Notes: generated by a model from the letters alone, not told the origin. Shown: positions 49,400 through 59,132, counted from the stretch's first letter. The stretch is 64,000 bases of DNA from Leptospiraceae bacterium (GCA_024233835.1 JACKPC010000002.1:271001-335000); one strand, 5' to 3'. Translations and numbers: made by a program.

Positions 49400-51901
49400 A
49401 TGTTACCTGATTATGAAAAATTAATAGCTGATTTTGTAGTCGAAGCTGAAGAGCTTTTAAATACAGCCGAGACCGCCATTCTGGATCTGGAAAACAATTA
49501 TGAACCCGAAAAAGTTCACCTTGTATTTCGGGCCATACACACACTAAAGGGCAATTCTGGAATGTTTGATTTTCAAAATGTAAAAGAATTATCCCACCGT
49601 TCGGAAAATTTACTGGATCTAATACGCTCCGAAAAAATAAGCCTGAACAAAGATATTATTGATTTATTATTAAAAACCATTGATAAACTTAAAGTTATTT
49701 TTAATAATATCAAGCAAGAAAAGAATTTCGATGTTTCAGAGTTAGTCCATGAACTCGAAGCAATAATCAATCAGCAACTCTTACCGAATACTCCCTCTGA
49801 ACCAAAAATTGTAGATATAGAAGACAATGATATAAATTCTAATTCAGATTATTATTCAAATTATATAGAGATTGCAAAAGACAGAAACCTGAATCTATTT
49901 CACGTTGAACTAAATCTTACCGAACAAATAGGAATCGGTCTAATAGACTTTATTTCCGCTCTCCAAAGCCTTGATGAAAATATCTTACAAAAGAAAGTTA
50001 TATCTGAAAGTCTAAAGCCTATTGAAGAAGGGAAAGATTATTATTGTTTATATTCTATATTGCTTTTGTCTAATAAAGACCCCATTAATCTACTTGCAGA
50101 AAAAGGAATCAAAGCTTCTTTTATTGAAATTATTCATAAAACAGAATCTTTTGAAATCGCAAAAGAGCAGGACACAAATCAGGAAAAACCTTTAAATAAA
50201 GTAACACAGAATGCATTCGATGCTTTTACGAATCTTCAAAAAGAAAATTCGCAAGAGTCTTATTTAAAAGTAAAAATCCATCTCTTAGATGATTTAATTA
50301 ATCTTGTAGGAGAAACCATTATTACCCGCAATCAACTTTTGCAAAGAGCTGCGATTATAAATGACTCAGAAGGAAGTGTGATTCTTTCGAGGATGAGCCA
50401 ACTCATCACCCAACTTCATGAGAAAATCATGAGAACCAGGTTGCAGGAATTAAACACTGTCTATCAGAGAATTACCCGAATAGTTCGCGATACCGCTAAA
50501 AATCTGGATAAGAAAGTAAGTCTGGATCTGGATGGTGGAGAAGTCGAATTAGATAAAACCATGATTGATACCATTCTGGATGCACTTGTCCACATTTTGC
50601 GTAACTCTATCGATCACGGAATAGAAAGTCCGGAAGAGAGATTACAAAAAGGCAAAAAAGAAACCGGAATTATTGCCATTTCAGCATCCCTACAAAGTGG
50701 CAATGTTCGACTCGAAATTGAAGACGATGGTAGAGGCCTGAACCTTGCAAAAATAAAAGAATCCTCTGTCAAGAAAGGTCTTATCTCCAGGGAAGAAGCA
50801 GATAAGCTCACAAAAGAAGAAATTGAAGAGCTTATATTTATGCCGGGTATCAGCACTAAAAGCAAAGTTACAGAAACCTCCGGTCGCGGAGTGGGAATGG
50901 ATGTAGTACGAAGTAGTTTTAAAAATATTGGAGGAACCGTCCATTTAAAAAGTGAAGAAGGTAAAGGTGTTAAGATTACAGCGGTGATTCCCCAGACAGT
51001 TTCTGTGATTTCCTGTTTGCTCATCTCTGTAATGGAAAAGAAATATGCACTATTTCAAAAATATATCTCTGAACTTATTAAATTCGATCCATCGCTTTAC
51101 ACAACTGTCAATGGACACAGTATGTATCGCTTAAGAGATAAACTCTTACCAATCGTACATTTAGGAAACCTGTTATATCCGGATAGAGAAAGCAAATCTC
51201 AACCAAGTTACATTGTTGTTGTAAAATCAGATAATTACTTTTTTGGACTTCTTTTTGATGAAATGCTCGGAACAGAAGAAATTGTAATTAAACCACTGGG
51301 AGAACACTTTAGCGATTTAAAACTGTTTTCAGGTGCTACCATTATGGGAGATGGTGAAGCTGTGCTAATTCTTGATGTTCCCGGAATGGCTGATTTCTAC
51401 GGTATGCAAAGCAGTATGCAGGATAAAGAAAAGAAAGAAGAACTCAGGGAAGAACTCAAAGTTAAAAGCGGTTATTTATTATTTGAGAGTTCAGGTCAAT
51501 ACTTTGCTACTCTCTCTTCATCAGTTGTGGTTATTGAAAAAATCAAATCTAATAGTATCGAAACCTTATCCGGTATTGATATTATCCAATACAAAAATGA
51601 CATTGTTCCTGTTATACGATTGGAAGATATTTACAATATACAACAGAAAGAATTAGAAACCAACGAACTGTATGTCATCATAACCTCTATAGGCAAACGA
51701 AATATTGGCATCATTATTCATAGGATTATTGATGTTATAGGAGATATAAATTATATTGAATCTTCCGGAAGTTTTGAAGGAGTTGCTATCATTGGAGAAG
51801 CCCTTATCGATGGCCATACGACTCTTGTTATTGATTCGGTAGATCTTCTTTCAAAACTCAACAAAGAAAGATTTCATTATATAGGGAAAATTTTCGCATA
51901 A
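49400..51901 (+). CDS. cheA: Chemotaxis histidine kinase CheA with two C-terminal CheW-like domains
   Basis: The P1 HPt domain has the phosphorylated His47 in IHTLKGNSGMF. The dimerisation domain has LVGETIITRNQLLQ. The ATPase domain has the N box HILRNSIDHGIE, G1 EDDGRGL and G2 SGRGVGMDVVR. Two CheW-like domains follow (about 560-690 and 700-833), unlike the single P5 of E. coli CheA. The protein is 833 aa. It would phosphorylate the CheY encoded downstream and bind receptors through CheW. Confidence 0.95.
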   Translation: MLPDYEKLIADFVVEAEELLNTAETAILDLENNYEPEKVHLVFRAIHTLKGNSGMFDFQNVKELSHRSENLLDLIRSEKISLNKDIIDLLLKTIDKLKVIFNNIKQEKNFDVSELVHELEAIINQQLLPNTPSEPKIVDIEDNDINSNSDYYSNYIEIAKDRNLNLFHVELNLTEQIGIGLIDFISALQSLDENILQKKVISESLKPIEEGKDYYCLYSILLLSNKDPINLLAEKGIKASFIEIIHKTESFEIAKEQDTNQEKPLNKVTQNAFDAFTNLQKENSQESYLKVKIHLLDDLINLVGETIITRNQLLQRAAIINDSEGSVILSRMSQLITQLHEKIMRTRLQELNTVYQRITRIVRDTAKNLDKKVSLDLDGGEVELDKTMIDTILDALVHILRNSIDHGIESPEERLQKGKKETGIIAISASLQSGNVRLEIEDDGRGLNLAKIKESSVKKGLISREEADKLTKEEIEELIFMPGISTKSKVTETSGRGVGMDVVRSSFKNIGGTVHLKSEEGKGVKITAVIPQTVSVISCLLISVMEKKYALFQKYISELIKFDPSLYTTVNGHSMYRLRDKLLPIVHLGNLLYPDRESKSQPSYIVVVKSDNYFFGLLFDEMLGTEEIVIKPLGEHFSDLKLFSGATIMGDGEAVLILDVPGMADFYGMQSSMQDKEKKEELREELKVKSGYLLFESSGQYFATLSSSVVVIEKIKSNSIETLSGIDIIQYKNDIVPVIRLEDIYNIQQKELETNELYVIITSIGKRNIGIIIHRIIDVIGDINYIESSGSFEGVAIIGEALIDGHTTLVIDSVDLLSKLNKERFHYIGKIFA

Positions 51902-51915
51902 AGAAGGCAATTACA

Positions 51916-52353
51916 GTGGAAGCAAAAAATGATAAACTACAAATTTTAACCTGGGTTATCGATGGCCAGTTATACGGTGCTGATATTCGTTTTTGTTTTG
52001 AAGTACAAAATTCAATCCAAATAGTAGATGTTCCCCATTCTAAAGAGTATATTGCCGGAATTGTAAACCTCAGAGGAGATGTTGTAACCGTTTTGGATCT
52101 CCTTGTTTTAATGGGACAAAAAGAAAAAGCTTTCAATGGACGATCTGTTATTATTCGTTTGAAAATGAATGAAAAACAGGTAGCCATCAAAGCGGAGAGC
52201 ATATCTGAAGTTATAGAAATTTCGCACTCAAGCCTCGAACCGGCAAGCCAACATTTAAGTGGAAAGGAACTAAATTACATTCCTCATATCGCTTACACAA
52301 ATTTAGGCTTGATATTATTGCTTAATGTGGAAGAGCTATTTATTGTAAAATAA
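51916..52353 (+). CDS. cheW: Chemotaxis coupling protein CheW
   Basis: The 145-aa protein has the CheW core: ILTWVIDGQLYGADI, VDVPHSKEYIAGIVNLRGDV and VTVLDLLVLMG. It then has an AIKAESISEVIEI strand and ends with LLLNVEELF. The GTG at 51916 is used, with AAGG about 10 nt upstream. It couples MCPs to CheA. It lies 14 bp after cheA. Confidence 0.9.
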   Translation: MEAKNDKLQILTWVIDGQLYGADIRFCFEVQNSIQIVDVPHSKEYIAGIVNLRGDVVTVLDLLVLMGQKEKAFNGRSVIIRLKMNEKQVAIKAESISEVIEISHSSLEPASQHLSGKELNYIPHIAYTNLGLILLLNVEELFIVK

Positions 52354-52374
52354 TCGGGAGGGGATAGTTAATAT

Positions 52375-52737
52375 ATGGAAAAGAAAAAAGTGTTATTTGT
52401 GGATGATTCGGGAACAATGAGGACAATAGTTGCTCAAACCCTTGAAATGGCGGAATTTACCGTACTCAAAGCCGGAGATGGAAAAGAAGGACTTTCCTGT
52501 TTTACAGCACAAAAACCGGATATAGTCATAACCGATGTTAATATGCCGGAAATGGATGGCATCACTTTTATTAAGGAACTCAGAAAATTAGATCCGGAGA
52601 TTCCTATCCTTGTGCTTACCACTGAATCCAAAGATTCTCTAAAGGATGAGGCATTTTCTAGCGGTGCTAATGGCTGGATAGTAAAACCTTTTCGACCAGC
52701 ACAAATTATTTCAATGATAAAGGATATCCTGGACTGA
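52375..52737 (+). CDS. cheY: Response regulator CheY
   Basis: This 120-aa single receiver domain has the acidic pair Asp10-Asp11 in LFVDDSG, the phosphoacceptor Asp54 in ITDVNMPEMDG, Thr82 in LVLTTES and Lys104 in GWIVKPF. All phosphorylation residues are present. GGGAGGGGAT precedes the start. It probably carries the cluster's signal to the flagellar switch or to another output. Confidence 0.95.
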   Translation: MEKKKVLFVDDSGTMRTIVAQTLEMAEFTVLKAGDGKEGLSCFTAQKPDIVITDVNMPEMDGITFIKELRKLDPEIPILVLTTESKDSLKDEAFSSGANGWIVKPFRPAQIISMIKDILD

Positions 52738-52739
52738 GA

Positions 52740-53999
52740 ATGTTTAGAGAAATCACAAAAAAGACAATTGATATTTTGATTTATATTTCTCAACCTGAAG
52801 AGTTGTCTTTATGTGAAGAAAGATTAAAAAATTATAGTGTAATATCCACCAATAACCTGGAATCAGCAATAAAGTTGCTTGTAGAATATGAGCCCAAAGT
52901 AGCTTTACTCGAATCATTTTCCAAAAGCTTTGATATCGAATTTTTAAAAGGCTTACAAAGAATTAAGTCCAATACTATAGTCATAAAAATCGTTAAAGAA
53001 GTTGAAGATTATATCTTATATCAAAAAGCATTTAATTTCATTTACGACTATATAAAAAAACCAATTAAAATAGAAGTCTTACAGGACTCAGTTGAAAAAG
53101 CTTTACGATTTTTAGATTATAGGGTAAGTAATACCGATTCCCTTCTTTCCGAATTTGATGGACTTAAAAAAAAAGAATACGAATTCCTGCTCAGGAAAGA
53201 AGAAGAAAGATTAAAAGAAAAGCAAAAGACAGGTCGCAATATTATTGAAACCATAGTTCATTCTATATACCAGGGAATGGGAGTCGGAAATCTGGTAAGT
53301 CTTGTAGATTTTCTGCAAATGTTTATGATAGAGGATGGGGAATACACGAAAGTCCAAACAGAAATACTCAAATCTATTATTTCCAATGCCGAGCCATTGC
53401 AGTTAATGAAGGAACGAATGGACTATATGATGGAATTAATGGATAGAAACTTCGAAATTCAAACTATTGATTCAAATGAACTAAATCATTGTATCCACAA
53501 AAGTATCGAAGAAATTGAAAGTATACGGCAAATTAAAAATCAGGAAATAATCTTAGGACCGCCGGTAGAAGGAAAACAAATAAAATCCAATTTACATTTC
53601 TTAAAGATAAGCTTCAAAGAACTATTGACAAATGCACTCAAATATTCTCCCGAAAAATCAAAAATTCAATTCAGGCAATTCTTATCTCCCGAAGGCCTTT
53701 CTATAACCATATTAAACTCCCTTCAAAAAATAACTATTGGTATTCAAGGAGTTCCTTCCGAAGCAGAATTTTCTGTTTTTGAACCATTTTATAAATTAAA
53801 TAATATGTATGATGAAAGATACTTTCGGGAAGAGCTGGGGTTTGGAATCGGTCTTACCATTATTAAGAATGGTTTGCGAAGTCTGGGTGGAAGAATAAAA
53901 CTTTATAATGTAATTGATTCATCAACATCCAGCGAATTGGAAAAGAAAGTAGCTGCTCATATTGTGCTTCCCCTTTTTCAGACAACATCGGCTATTTAA
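52740..53999 (+). CDS. Histidine-kinase-like protein with a degenerate receiver domain
   Basis: Residues 1-125 fold like a receiver. The acidic pair is lost (DILIYISQPEE), and Glu58 replaces the phosphoacceptor Asp (VALLESFS), while Lys is kept in YIKKPI. A coiled coil (about 140-165) leads to a helical segment with one His (ETIVHSIYQGMGVGNLVSLV) and an ATPase domain with N box FKELLTNALKYSP and G2 GFGIGLTI. The protein is 419 aa. It may read the state of the complex rather than receive phosphate, since a Glu can mimic the phosphorylated form. It starts 2 bp after cheY. Confidence 0.8.
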   Translation: MFREITKKTIDILIYISQPEELSLCEERLKNYSVISTNNLESAIKLLVEYEPKVALLESFSKSFDIEFLKGLQRIKSNTIVIKIVKEVEDYILYQKAFNFIYDYIKKPIKIEVLQDSVEKALRFLDYRVSNTDSLLSEFDGLKKKEYEFLLRKEEERLKEKQKTGRNIIETIVHSIYQGMGVGNLVSLVDFLQMFMIEDGEYTKVQTEILKSIISNAEPLQLMKERMDYMMELMDRNFEIQTIDSNELNHCIHKSIEEIESIRQIKNQEIILGPPVEGKQIKSNLHFLKISFKELLTNALKYSPEKSKIQFRQFLSPEGLSITILNSLQKITIGIQGVPSEAEFSVFEPFYKLNNMYDERYFREELGFGIGLTIIKNGLRSLGGRIKLYNVIDSSTSSELEKKVAAHIVLPLFQTTSAI

Positions 54000-54053
54000 A
54001 TTCAGGCAAATTAAACTAATTTCTTAAACGAATCATACGATACTATTAATATC

Positions 54054-54713
54054 ATGCGACTAAAGCAATTTTTATTCCTTACATTCTTTCTATCCCTGTT
54101 TTCAGGTGTCCTGACACAATCAATCTTTACAGATACCAACCCTTATTCCAGCGGACAAAATGTTCCTGTTGGAACTCCGATAAAAGTCCTTATTACAGAT
54201 AATATTAAGGCTGAGTATTTTTTTGAATCCCAGAGAGACGAAAACCATTCCATAAAGAGCACGCCCGATAAAAAATACGTGCCTGAAATAAAAGGTTTTT
54301 ATTCCGATAGAAGCGTGGTTCAAAAAGATAATGGCCTCACCAAATCCAAAAATAAGTTTATTGGTAGCCTTTCCGTTCTGGTCACGGCCAGAGACCCCAA
54401 AACCGGGGTGTTAAACATAGCAGGAAATAAGATAAGTCAATTTGATAACCAGATTTATGAAATTCGTCTTTCCGGTTTAATCGCCCCTGACGATTTAAAG
54501 AATCATAGATCTATTGAATCAGACTCTATTGCGAATCTAAAAATTGAACTCATATCAAATCCAACGAAAAGAAATCTTCAGGATCCAGATATTAAAATGA
54601 AAACCTATCCAGGAAGAAATGGTGAGACAATTCCCAGGGCAGAGCTTTCTGAATCCGAAAAGCAACAGATTATTTTACAATATATGAAGCGAATGCTGGG
54701 AGAAAGTAAATGA
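54054..54713 (+). CDS. flgH: Flagellar L-ring protein FlgH
   Basis: A signal peptide opens the protein (LFLTFFLSLFSGVLTQSIFT). The segments VPVGTPIKVLITDNIKAEY, KNKFIGSLSVLVTARDPKTG and LNIAGNKISQFDNQIYEIRL follow the FlgH pattern, with SLSGLIAPDDL-like LSGLIAPDDL near the end. There is no lipobox Cys, unlike FlgH of enteric bacteria. Its end overlaps flgI by 4 bp (ATGA). Spirochaetes have periplasmic flagella, so its ring role there is less clear. Confidence 0.9.
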   Translation: MRLKQFLFLTFFLSLFSGVLTQSIFTDTNPYSSGQNVPVGTPIKVLITDNIKAEYFFESQRDENHSIKSTPDKKYVPEIKGFYSDRSVVQKDNGLTKSKNKFIGSLSVLVTARDPKTGVLNIAGNKISQFDNQIYEIRLSGLIAPDDLKNHRSIESDSIANLKIELISNPTKRNLQDPDIKMKTYPGRNGETIPRAELSESEKQQIILQYMKRMLGESK

Positions 54714-55759
54714 AATATAAAATTATAACCCTTCTTTTGGTATGCTTTTCTTTACCGGGTTTTGCTCTCGAGGTTTTCTTGAAAGATATTGCCTCCATTG
54801 AAGGCATCCGAGAAAACCATTTGAGCGGATACGGAATCGTAGTGGGTCTTGGTGGCACCGGTGATACGAAAAGCAATGTCACCTCAGAGAGCATGAAAAA
54901 TTATTTAAAGAACCTGGGAGTTAGTTCAGCCGGCAAAAATGCTCAGTATCGAAATATCGCCTCAGTTCTCGTAACAGCCAGCATTCCTTCTTATGGAAAA
55001 GCCGGGGACCGAGTAGATGTAACCATTTCTTCCATCGGAGATGCAAAATCTCTGGAAGGTGGTGTCCTTTTGCAAACTCCCTTAAAATCCATAAATGGTG
55101 AAACCTATGCGGTAGCTTCCGGCAATATAGCCATTGGAGGTAAAGACTCAGGTGAAAGGAGTTCTCTATCCAGGAAGCAAAAGAACACAGTAGGAATCAT
55201 TAATCGTGGCGGAATTATTGAAAAAGAGTTAAAATCCGACTTCTTTCAGCAAAAAATTTTCAGAATAAGGTTGAAAGATCAGGATTTCGGTACCCTGAAC
55301 CAGCTAAAAGAAAGATTTGATTCTAACTTTCAGGTAAAATCTAAAGCAGTCTCTCCTTCAGAATTAGAGATTGAGATTCCGGAATCTCGTAAAGAAAATC
55401 CGCTTGCATTTTTAGCGGACTTAGAAAAGATCAAAGTAAAAACAAGTTCAAAAGCAAGAGTTGTCATCAACGAAAGAACAGGTGTTATTGTTATGGGTGG
55501 AAATATTGGACTTGAAGAAGTTGCCATAGCACGGCAGGGGATGAATATTAAAGTCCAGAAAAGCCCTTATCCCCTTTACCTGGGAGAAGATGAAAAAAAG
55601 GAAAAGAAACCTGAGATTCAAAAAATTGAAGAAGCAACTACTGTTTCAGATGTAGTAGATGCTTTAAATAAATTAGGTTTATCTACTAAAGATATAATTG
55701 CAATACTAGAAGCTTTAAAAACAGCAGGAGCTCTTCACGCAGAGGTAATGATACAATGA
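54710..55759 (+). CDS. flgI: Flagellar P-ring protein FlgI
   Basis: The protein has a signal peptide (ITLLLVCFSLPGFALEV) and the FlgI hallmarks: HLSGYGIVVGLGGTGD, YLKNLGVS and NIASVLVTASIP. Next come GGVLLQTPLKSINGETYAVA and NERTGVIVMGGNI, and the end VSDVVDALNKLGLSTKDIIA. Its 349 aa are normal. It overlaps flgH and flgJ by 4 bp each, so the three genes are translationally coupled. Confidence 0.95.
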   Translation: MKYKIITLLLVCFSLPGFALEVFLKDIASIEGIRENHLSGYGIVVGLGGTGDTKSNVTSESMKNYLKNLGVSSAGKNAQYRNIASVLVTASIPSYGKAGDRVDVTISSIGDAKSLEGGVLLQTPLKSINGETYAVASGNIAIGGKDSGERSSLSRKQKNTVGIINRGGIIEKELKSDFFQQKIFRIRLKDQDFGTLNQLKERFDSNFQVKSKAVSPSELEIEIPESRKENPLAFLADLEKIKVKTSSKARVVINERTGVIVMGGNIGLEEVAIARQGMNIKVQKSPYPLYLGEDEKKEKKPEIQKIEEATTVSDVVDALNKLGLSTKDIIAILEALKTAGALHAEVMIQ

Positions 55760-56223
55760 ATCCTATTTCAGACTATACGGATAGACTAAACATTTTAAAT
55801 CCCAAAGAACTAGAAAGATTTGAAAAAGCGAAAGCTGATTTAGAAAAATACAGCGGTTCTTCTCAATCTTTTGAAAAACTACTCAGAGAAGAGGTAAATA
55901 AGAAGATTGAAGGTAAAGTCCCCTCTTCTTCTGTATCAATTCCAAAAAACATTAAAGATGAAGTGAAAACTGATCCTTATAAAAAGAAACTTTATAATGC
56001 AAGTGTTGAGTTTGAATCTATATTTGTTAAAATGATGCTAAGTCAGATGAAAAAAAGTGTTAATAAATCCGGTCTTATTTCCGGAGGACATGCCGAGGAA
56101 ATTTTTGAAGATATGCTGTATGATGAATACGCTAAAAAGATTTCTCAGAGCGAAAATCTGGGACTCGCTGAGCAAATTTATACTTCACTCTCTGCTTCAT
56201 TACCTGATTCTAAAAAACAATAA
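55756..56223 (+). CDS. flgJ: Rod-binding protein FlgJ (rod-binding domain only)
   Basis: Residues 80-150 form the rod-binding domain: YNASVEFESIFVKMMLSQMK, then GLISGGHAEEIFEDMLYDEY and ISQSENLGLAEQIYTSL. The peptidoglycan-hydrolase domain of enterobacterial FlgJ is absent, as in other spirochaetes. The protein is 155 aa. It overlaps flgI by 4 bp. Confidence 0.9.
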   Translation: MNPISDYTDRLNILNPKELERFEKAKADLEKYSGSSQSFEKLLREEVNKKIEGKVPSSSVSIPKNIKDEVKTDPYKKKLYNASVEFESIFVKMMLSQMKKSVNKSGLISGGHAEEIFEDMLYDEYAKKISQSENLGLAEQIYTSLSASLPDSKKQ

Positions 56224-56238
56224 TCTTTTCTTTCTCTG

Positions 56239-57504
56239 ATGAAAAAATTAGAGATAAGTGTTCTATTTGTCGAGGATGAACCATTAGTAAGAGAAGTAAC
56301 AAACCGTATCTTACAAAAGATGGTATCAACGGTTTATATCGCTTCCGATGGACTGGAAGGTTTAGAAAGCTTTAAAAAAAATCAACCCGATGTCCTTTTA
56401 ACTGATATAAATCTTCCTAATATGGATGGTTTAACACTCGGCAAATTAGCCATGGCTAAAAATAAAGATGTCCAGGTTATCATTATAACTGCACATACCG
56501 ATACCGAATATCTTCTCGACGCCATCAAAACAAGAGTTCATGCCTTCATTGTAAAGCCTCTGGATAAAGATTTCCTATATTCCCTTTTAGCAAAACTTAC
56601 AAGAGAACTACGTCTAAAAAAAGAGGTTCAGAAACATACCATCCGAATGCAAACTCTTCTGGATTTTCAGGCGGATATGTTGATAATGACAGATGGAAGA
56701 GATATTTATGAAGCAAATAAAAAATTTCTTTATTTCTTCAACTGTTCAAATCTGGAAGATTTTAAAAATAAACACCAGTATTTACCACAAGTTTTTTCTC
56801 AGGAAGAAGGTTATGTATTTAGTGAAGATTGCAGTAATAACTGGCTAAACACACTCAATGAAAATCCACCTTCTCAGAACAAGGTAAAAATCTTCGATAA
56901 AAGAACAGAAGATTATAAGACTTTTCTAATTAAATACAACAAAATACCTTATGAAGATAACTATATTATCTCATTCGTTGATATTACTGAATTAGATAAA
57001 CAAACAGCAAGCCTTGAAAAAGAAGCGAATATGGATCAATTAACCCGTATCTATAATCGAAGAAAATTCAATGAAGTTATATCCGAATTAATTAAAGAAG
57101 CTCAGAATGGGATTTCTTTATCTCTGATTATCTTTGATATAGATCATTTTAAGCAAATAAATGATACATACGGTCACGATAAAGGTGATGAAGTATTAAT
57201 CGAACTTTCAAGAATCATAAAAGCAAAGATACGTTCTTCCGATACCTTTTGTCGCTGGGGAGGAGAAGAGTTTATTATTCTTTGTAGTAAAACTTCTCTG
57301 GAAGGAGCTGAGAACCTGGCAGAAAAGATTCGTATATTAGTAAGTAATCATAATTTTCCCATTACCCGAAATGTTACAATTAGCCTCGGTATTTCAGAAT
57401 ATCATAATGGTGAAAGTAGTACAGAGCTAATGTCTCGAGCTGATAAAGCCCTTTATAGAGCCAAATCAAACGGAAGAAACAGGCTTGAAATCGGAGAACT
57501 TTAA
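56239..57504 (+). CDS. Response regulator with PAS-like and GGDEF domains (diguanylate cyclase)
   Basis: The receiver domain (1-120) has Glu12-Asp13, the phosphoacceptor Asp56 in LLTDINLPNMDG and Lys in AFIVKPLD. A PAS-like middle domain (about 130-255) follows. The GGDEF domain starts at NMDQLTRIYNRRKF and has the active-site GGEEF (about 341-345), with the inhibitory RxxD site (RSSD) five residues upstream. It should make cyclic di-GMP in response to phosphorylation and be product-inhibited. The gene starts 15 bp after flgJ, so it is probably co-transcribed with the flagellar genes. Confidence 0.9.
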   Translation: MKKLEISVLFVEDEPLVREVTNRILQKMVSTVYIASDGLEGLESFKKNQPDVLLTDINLPNMDGLTLGKLAMAKNKDVQVIIITAHTDTEYLLDAIKTRVHAFIVKPLDKDFLYSLLAKLTRELRLKKEVQKHTIRMQTLLDFQADMLIMTDGRDIYEANKKFLYFFNCSNLEDFKNKHQYLPQVFSQEEGYVFSEDCSNNWLNTLNENPPSQNKVKIFDKRTEDYKTFLIKYNKIPYEDNYIISFVDITELDKQTASLEKEANMDQLTRIYNRRKFNEVISELIKEAQNGISLSLIIFDIDHFKQINDTYGHDKGDEVLIELSRIIKAKIRSSDTFCRWGGEEFIILCSKTSLEGAENLAEKIRILVSNHNFPITRNVTISLGISEYHNGESSTELMSRADKALYRAKSNGRNRLEIGEL

Positions 57505-57902
57505 CTCTTTTTTATATATTCTCTACTAACAAGTGTTTTTACTCCACCCCTGATATTGTAATCCCCTACTACTTTTAAGTACAAAGGATCTATATGTTTA
57601 ATAAAATCCTCACAAACTTTATTCACTACATTTTCATGAAATATCCCGATATTACGAAAAAAGAAAAAATATTCTTTCAAAGACTTTAGTTCAGCACAAA
57701 TCTTATTTGGTTTATAGCTAATATCAATCCTTCCAAAATCAGGAAGACCCGTCTTGGGACAAATTGCCGTAAACTCAGGAATACTAAACTCGATTAAATA
57801 ATCTCTTCCTGCGTATACATTTTCAAATGCTTCAATTACCGGAGTCATTAACTCAGGTATATGACTCTGCAAACCTTCATAGCTGGATTGTTCTTCTATC
57901 AT
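57501..57902 (-). CDS. queF: NADPH-dependent 7-cyano-7-deazaguanine reductase QueF
   Basis: The catalytic region FSIPEFTAICPKTGLPDFG carries the active-site Cys, and Asp follows in the same loop. The motif ELKSLKEYFFFFRNIGIFHE is the QueF substrate-binding segment. At 133 aa this is the short unimodular form. It reduces preQ0 to preQ1 in queuosine biosynthesis. I looked for a preQ1 riboswitch in the 42 bp upstream and saw none. It overlaps the end of the convergent diguanylate cyclase gene by 4 bp. Confidence 0.95.
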   Translation of the reverse strand: MIEEQSSYEGLQSHIPELMTPVIEAFENVYAGRDYLIEFSIPEFTAICPKTGLPDFGRIDISYKPNKICAELKSLKEYFFFFRNIGIFHENVVNKVCEDFIKHIDPLYLKVVGDYNIRGGVKTLVSREYIKKS

Positions 57903-57944
57903 AAATCTAAACCTTTCATTCGAATATTAGATGATACCTATTAT

Positions 57945-58994
57945 CTAAATCATTATTTTTGTACCCGGTATTCTGTCCAATAATTCAGAACCTAAAAGCA
58001 TAGATGGAGTACAAAAACCTGTCCTTACTTTTCCATTTAAAATTTCTTCAATGATTATAAGAGATGCATCCACCGTTAAACGATAACCTTCTCTAGTTTC
58101 ATATTGCAGCATTAAAACTTCACCATTACTATTTTCAATTTCACCCCAGATGAAAGATCTTCCTTCCTCTCTTTTTTGTTTATTCGGACCTTCTATCATT
58201 ATATCCACTATAGAACCGGTTGCCTGCAATACAGGTTCCAATTTTAAAAGAGAAGTAAAGGGTGCAAAAAAACTAATGAAGTTAGCTGCTGCTTCAGGAA
58301 TAGAAAAGAATACACTAATATTCTCAATTCCAGTAGAATAATAGGCAGTAAAAACGTCACCCCAGGGAATGGCAAAAAAACTATGTTCCTGTCCCTGTAT
58401 TCTTACCCTTTTTTTCACAGATAATTGAGGAATAATTTCCAGTCTTCCGTTCCTGCGAATCATAGAACCATTAGGAATTTGCTTTAACATACTTTTCAGG
58501 GTTCCTCGACTGATGTCACTCAAACCAAAAAAACCAAGTCTCAAAGTTCTACCTTCCGGCATGGCTTCTTTTAACTTCTTAGCAAGACAATCGGTTGGAA
58601 CTATATCAAAGCCTACTCCGGGTAAAAGCATTACATCGTTTATTTTTGCTTTTTCATCTAATCCTTGAAGATGTTGAAAAACCGGAATTTCTCCCGTAAT
58701 ATCAAGGTAATGAACCCGACTTGATATGCAGGCTGCTGCCATGACCTGACTCGTTTCAATGAAGGGGCCGGCACAATGGAGAACAAAAAAAATATCTTTG
58801 ATGTTATCACTAACTTCTTTTATATCCGAAATAGGAAAAACTCTAGATTCAAATCCTAACTCACCGGCAAGTTTTTCAACTTTTGCCCGATTTCGTCCTG
58901 CAAGAATCGGTTTTAAGCCTAATTTTTTAGACTCTCTGGCGATTAACTCCCCGGTATAACCATTCGCTCCATAAATCATCCATTGCTTTTCCAA
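57945..58994 (-). CDS. Saccharopine-dehydrogenase-like NAD(P)-binding oxidoreductase
   Basis: The N-terminal Rossmann motif is YGANGYTGELIARES, with AGRNRAKVEKLAGEL next. HCAGPFIETSQVMAAACISS and HYLDITGEIPVF match the saccharopine-dehydrogenase/trans-acting enoyl reductase family. The C-terminal domain is the usual alpha-beta dimerisation part. The TTG at 58994 is chosen because GGAGG lies 7 nt upstream; an ATG at 59018 has no such site. The substrate is unknown. It lies 42 bp upstream of queF on the same strand. Confidence 0.75.
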   Translation of the reverse strand: MEKQWMIYGANGYTGELIARESKKLGLKPILAGRNRAKVEKLAGELGFESRVFPISDIKEVSDNIKDIFFVLHCAGPFIETSQVMAAACISSRVHYLDITGEIPVFQHLQGLDEKAKINDVMLLPGVGFDIVPTDCLAKKLKEAMPEGRTLRLGFFGLSDISRGTLKSMLKQIPNGSMIRRNGRLEIIPQLSVKKRVRIQGQEHSFFAIPWGDVFTAYYSTGIENISVFFSIPEAAANFISFFAPFTSLLKLEPVLQATGSIVDIMIEGPNKQKREEGRSFIWGEIENSNGEVLMLQYETREGYRLTVDASLIIIEEILNGKVRTGFCTPSMLLGSELLDRIPGTKIMI

Positions 58995-59132
58995 TTCATA
59001 TCCTCCAGTTTCCTTCATTTTTTTTTATACTTGCAATGAAAGCAAGTAATTAAGCAAGTCAGGAAAGCCTATACTTTTTCCGATCTACCAGTCCACAGAG
59101 ATTCGGAAAGAAGACGTAGAGGTCAAAATTAC

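Noticed and set aside
57903..57944. preQ1 riboswitch upstream of queF
   Set aside because: The gap is only 42 bp and shows neither the short H-type pseudoknot pattern nor a paired leader.
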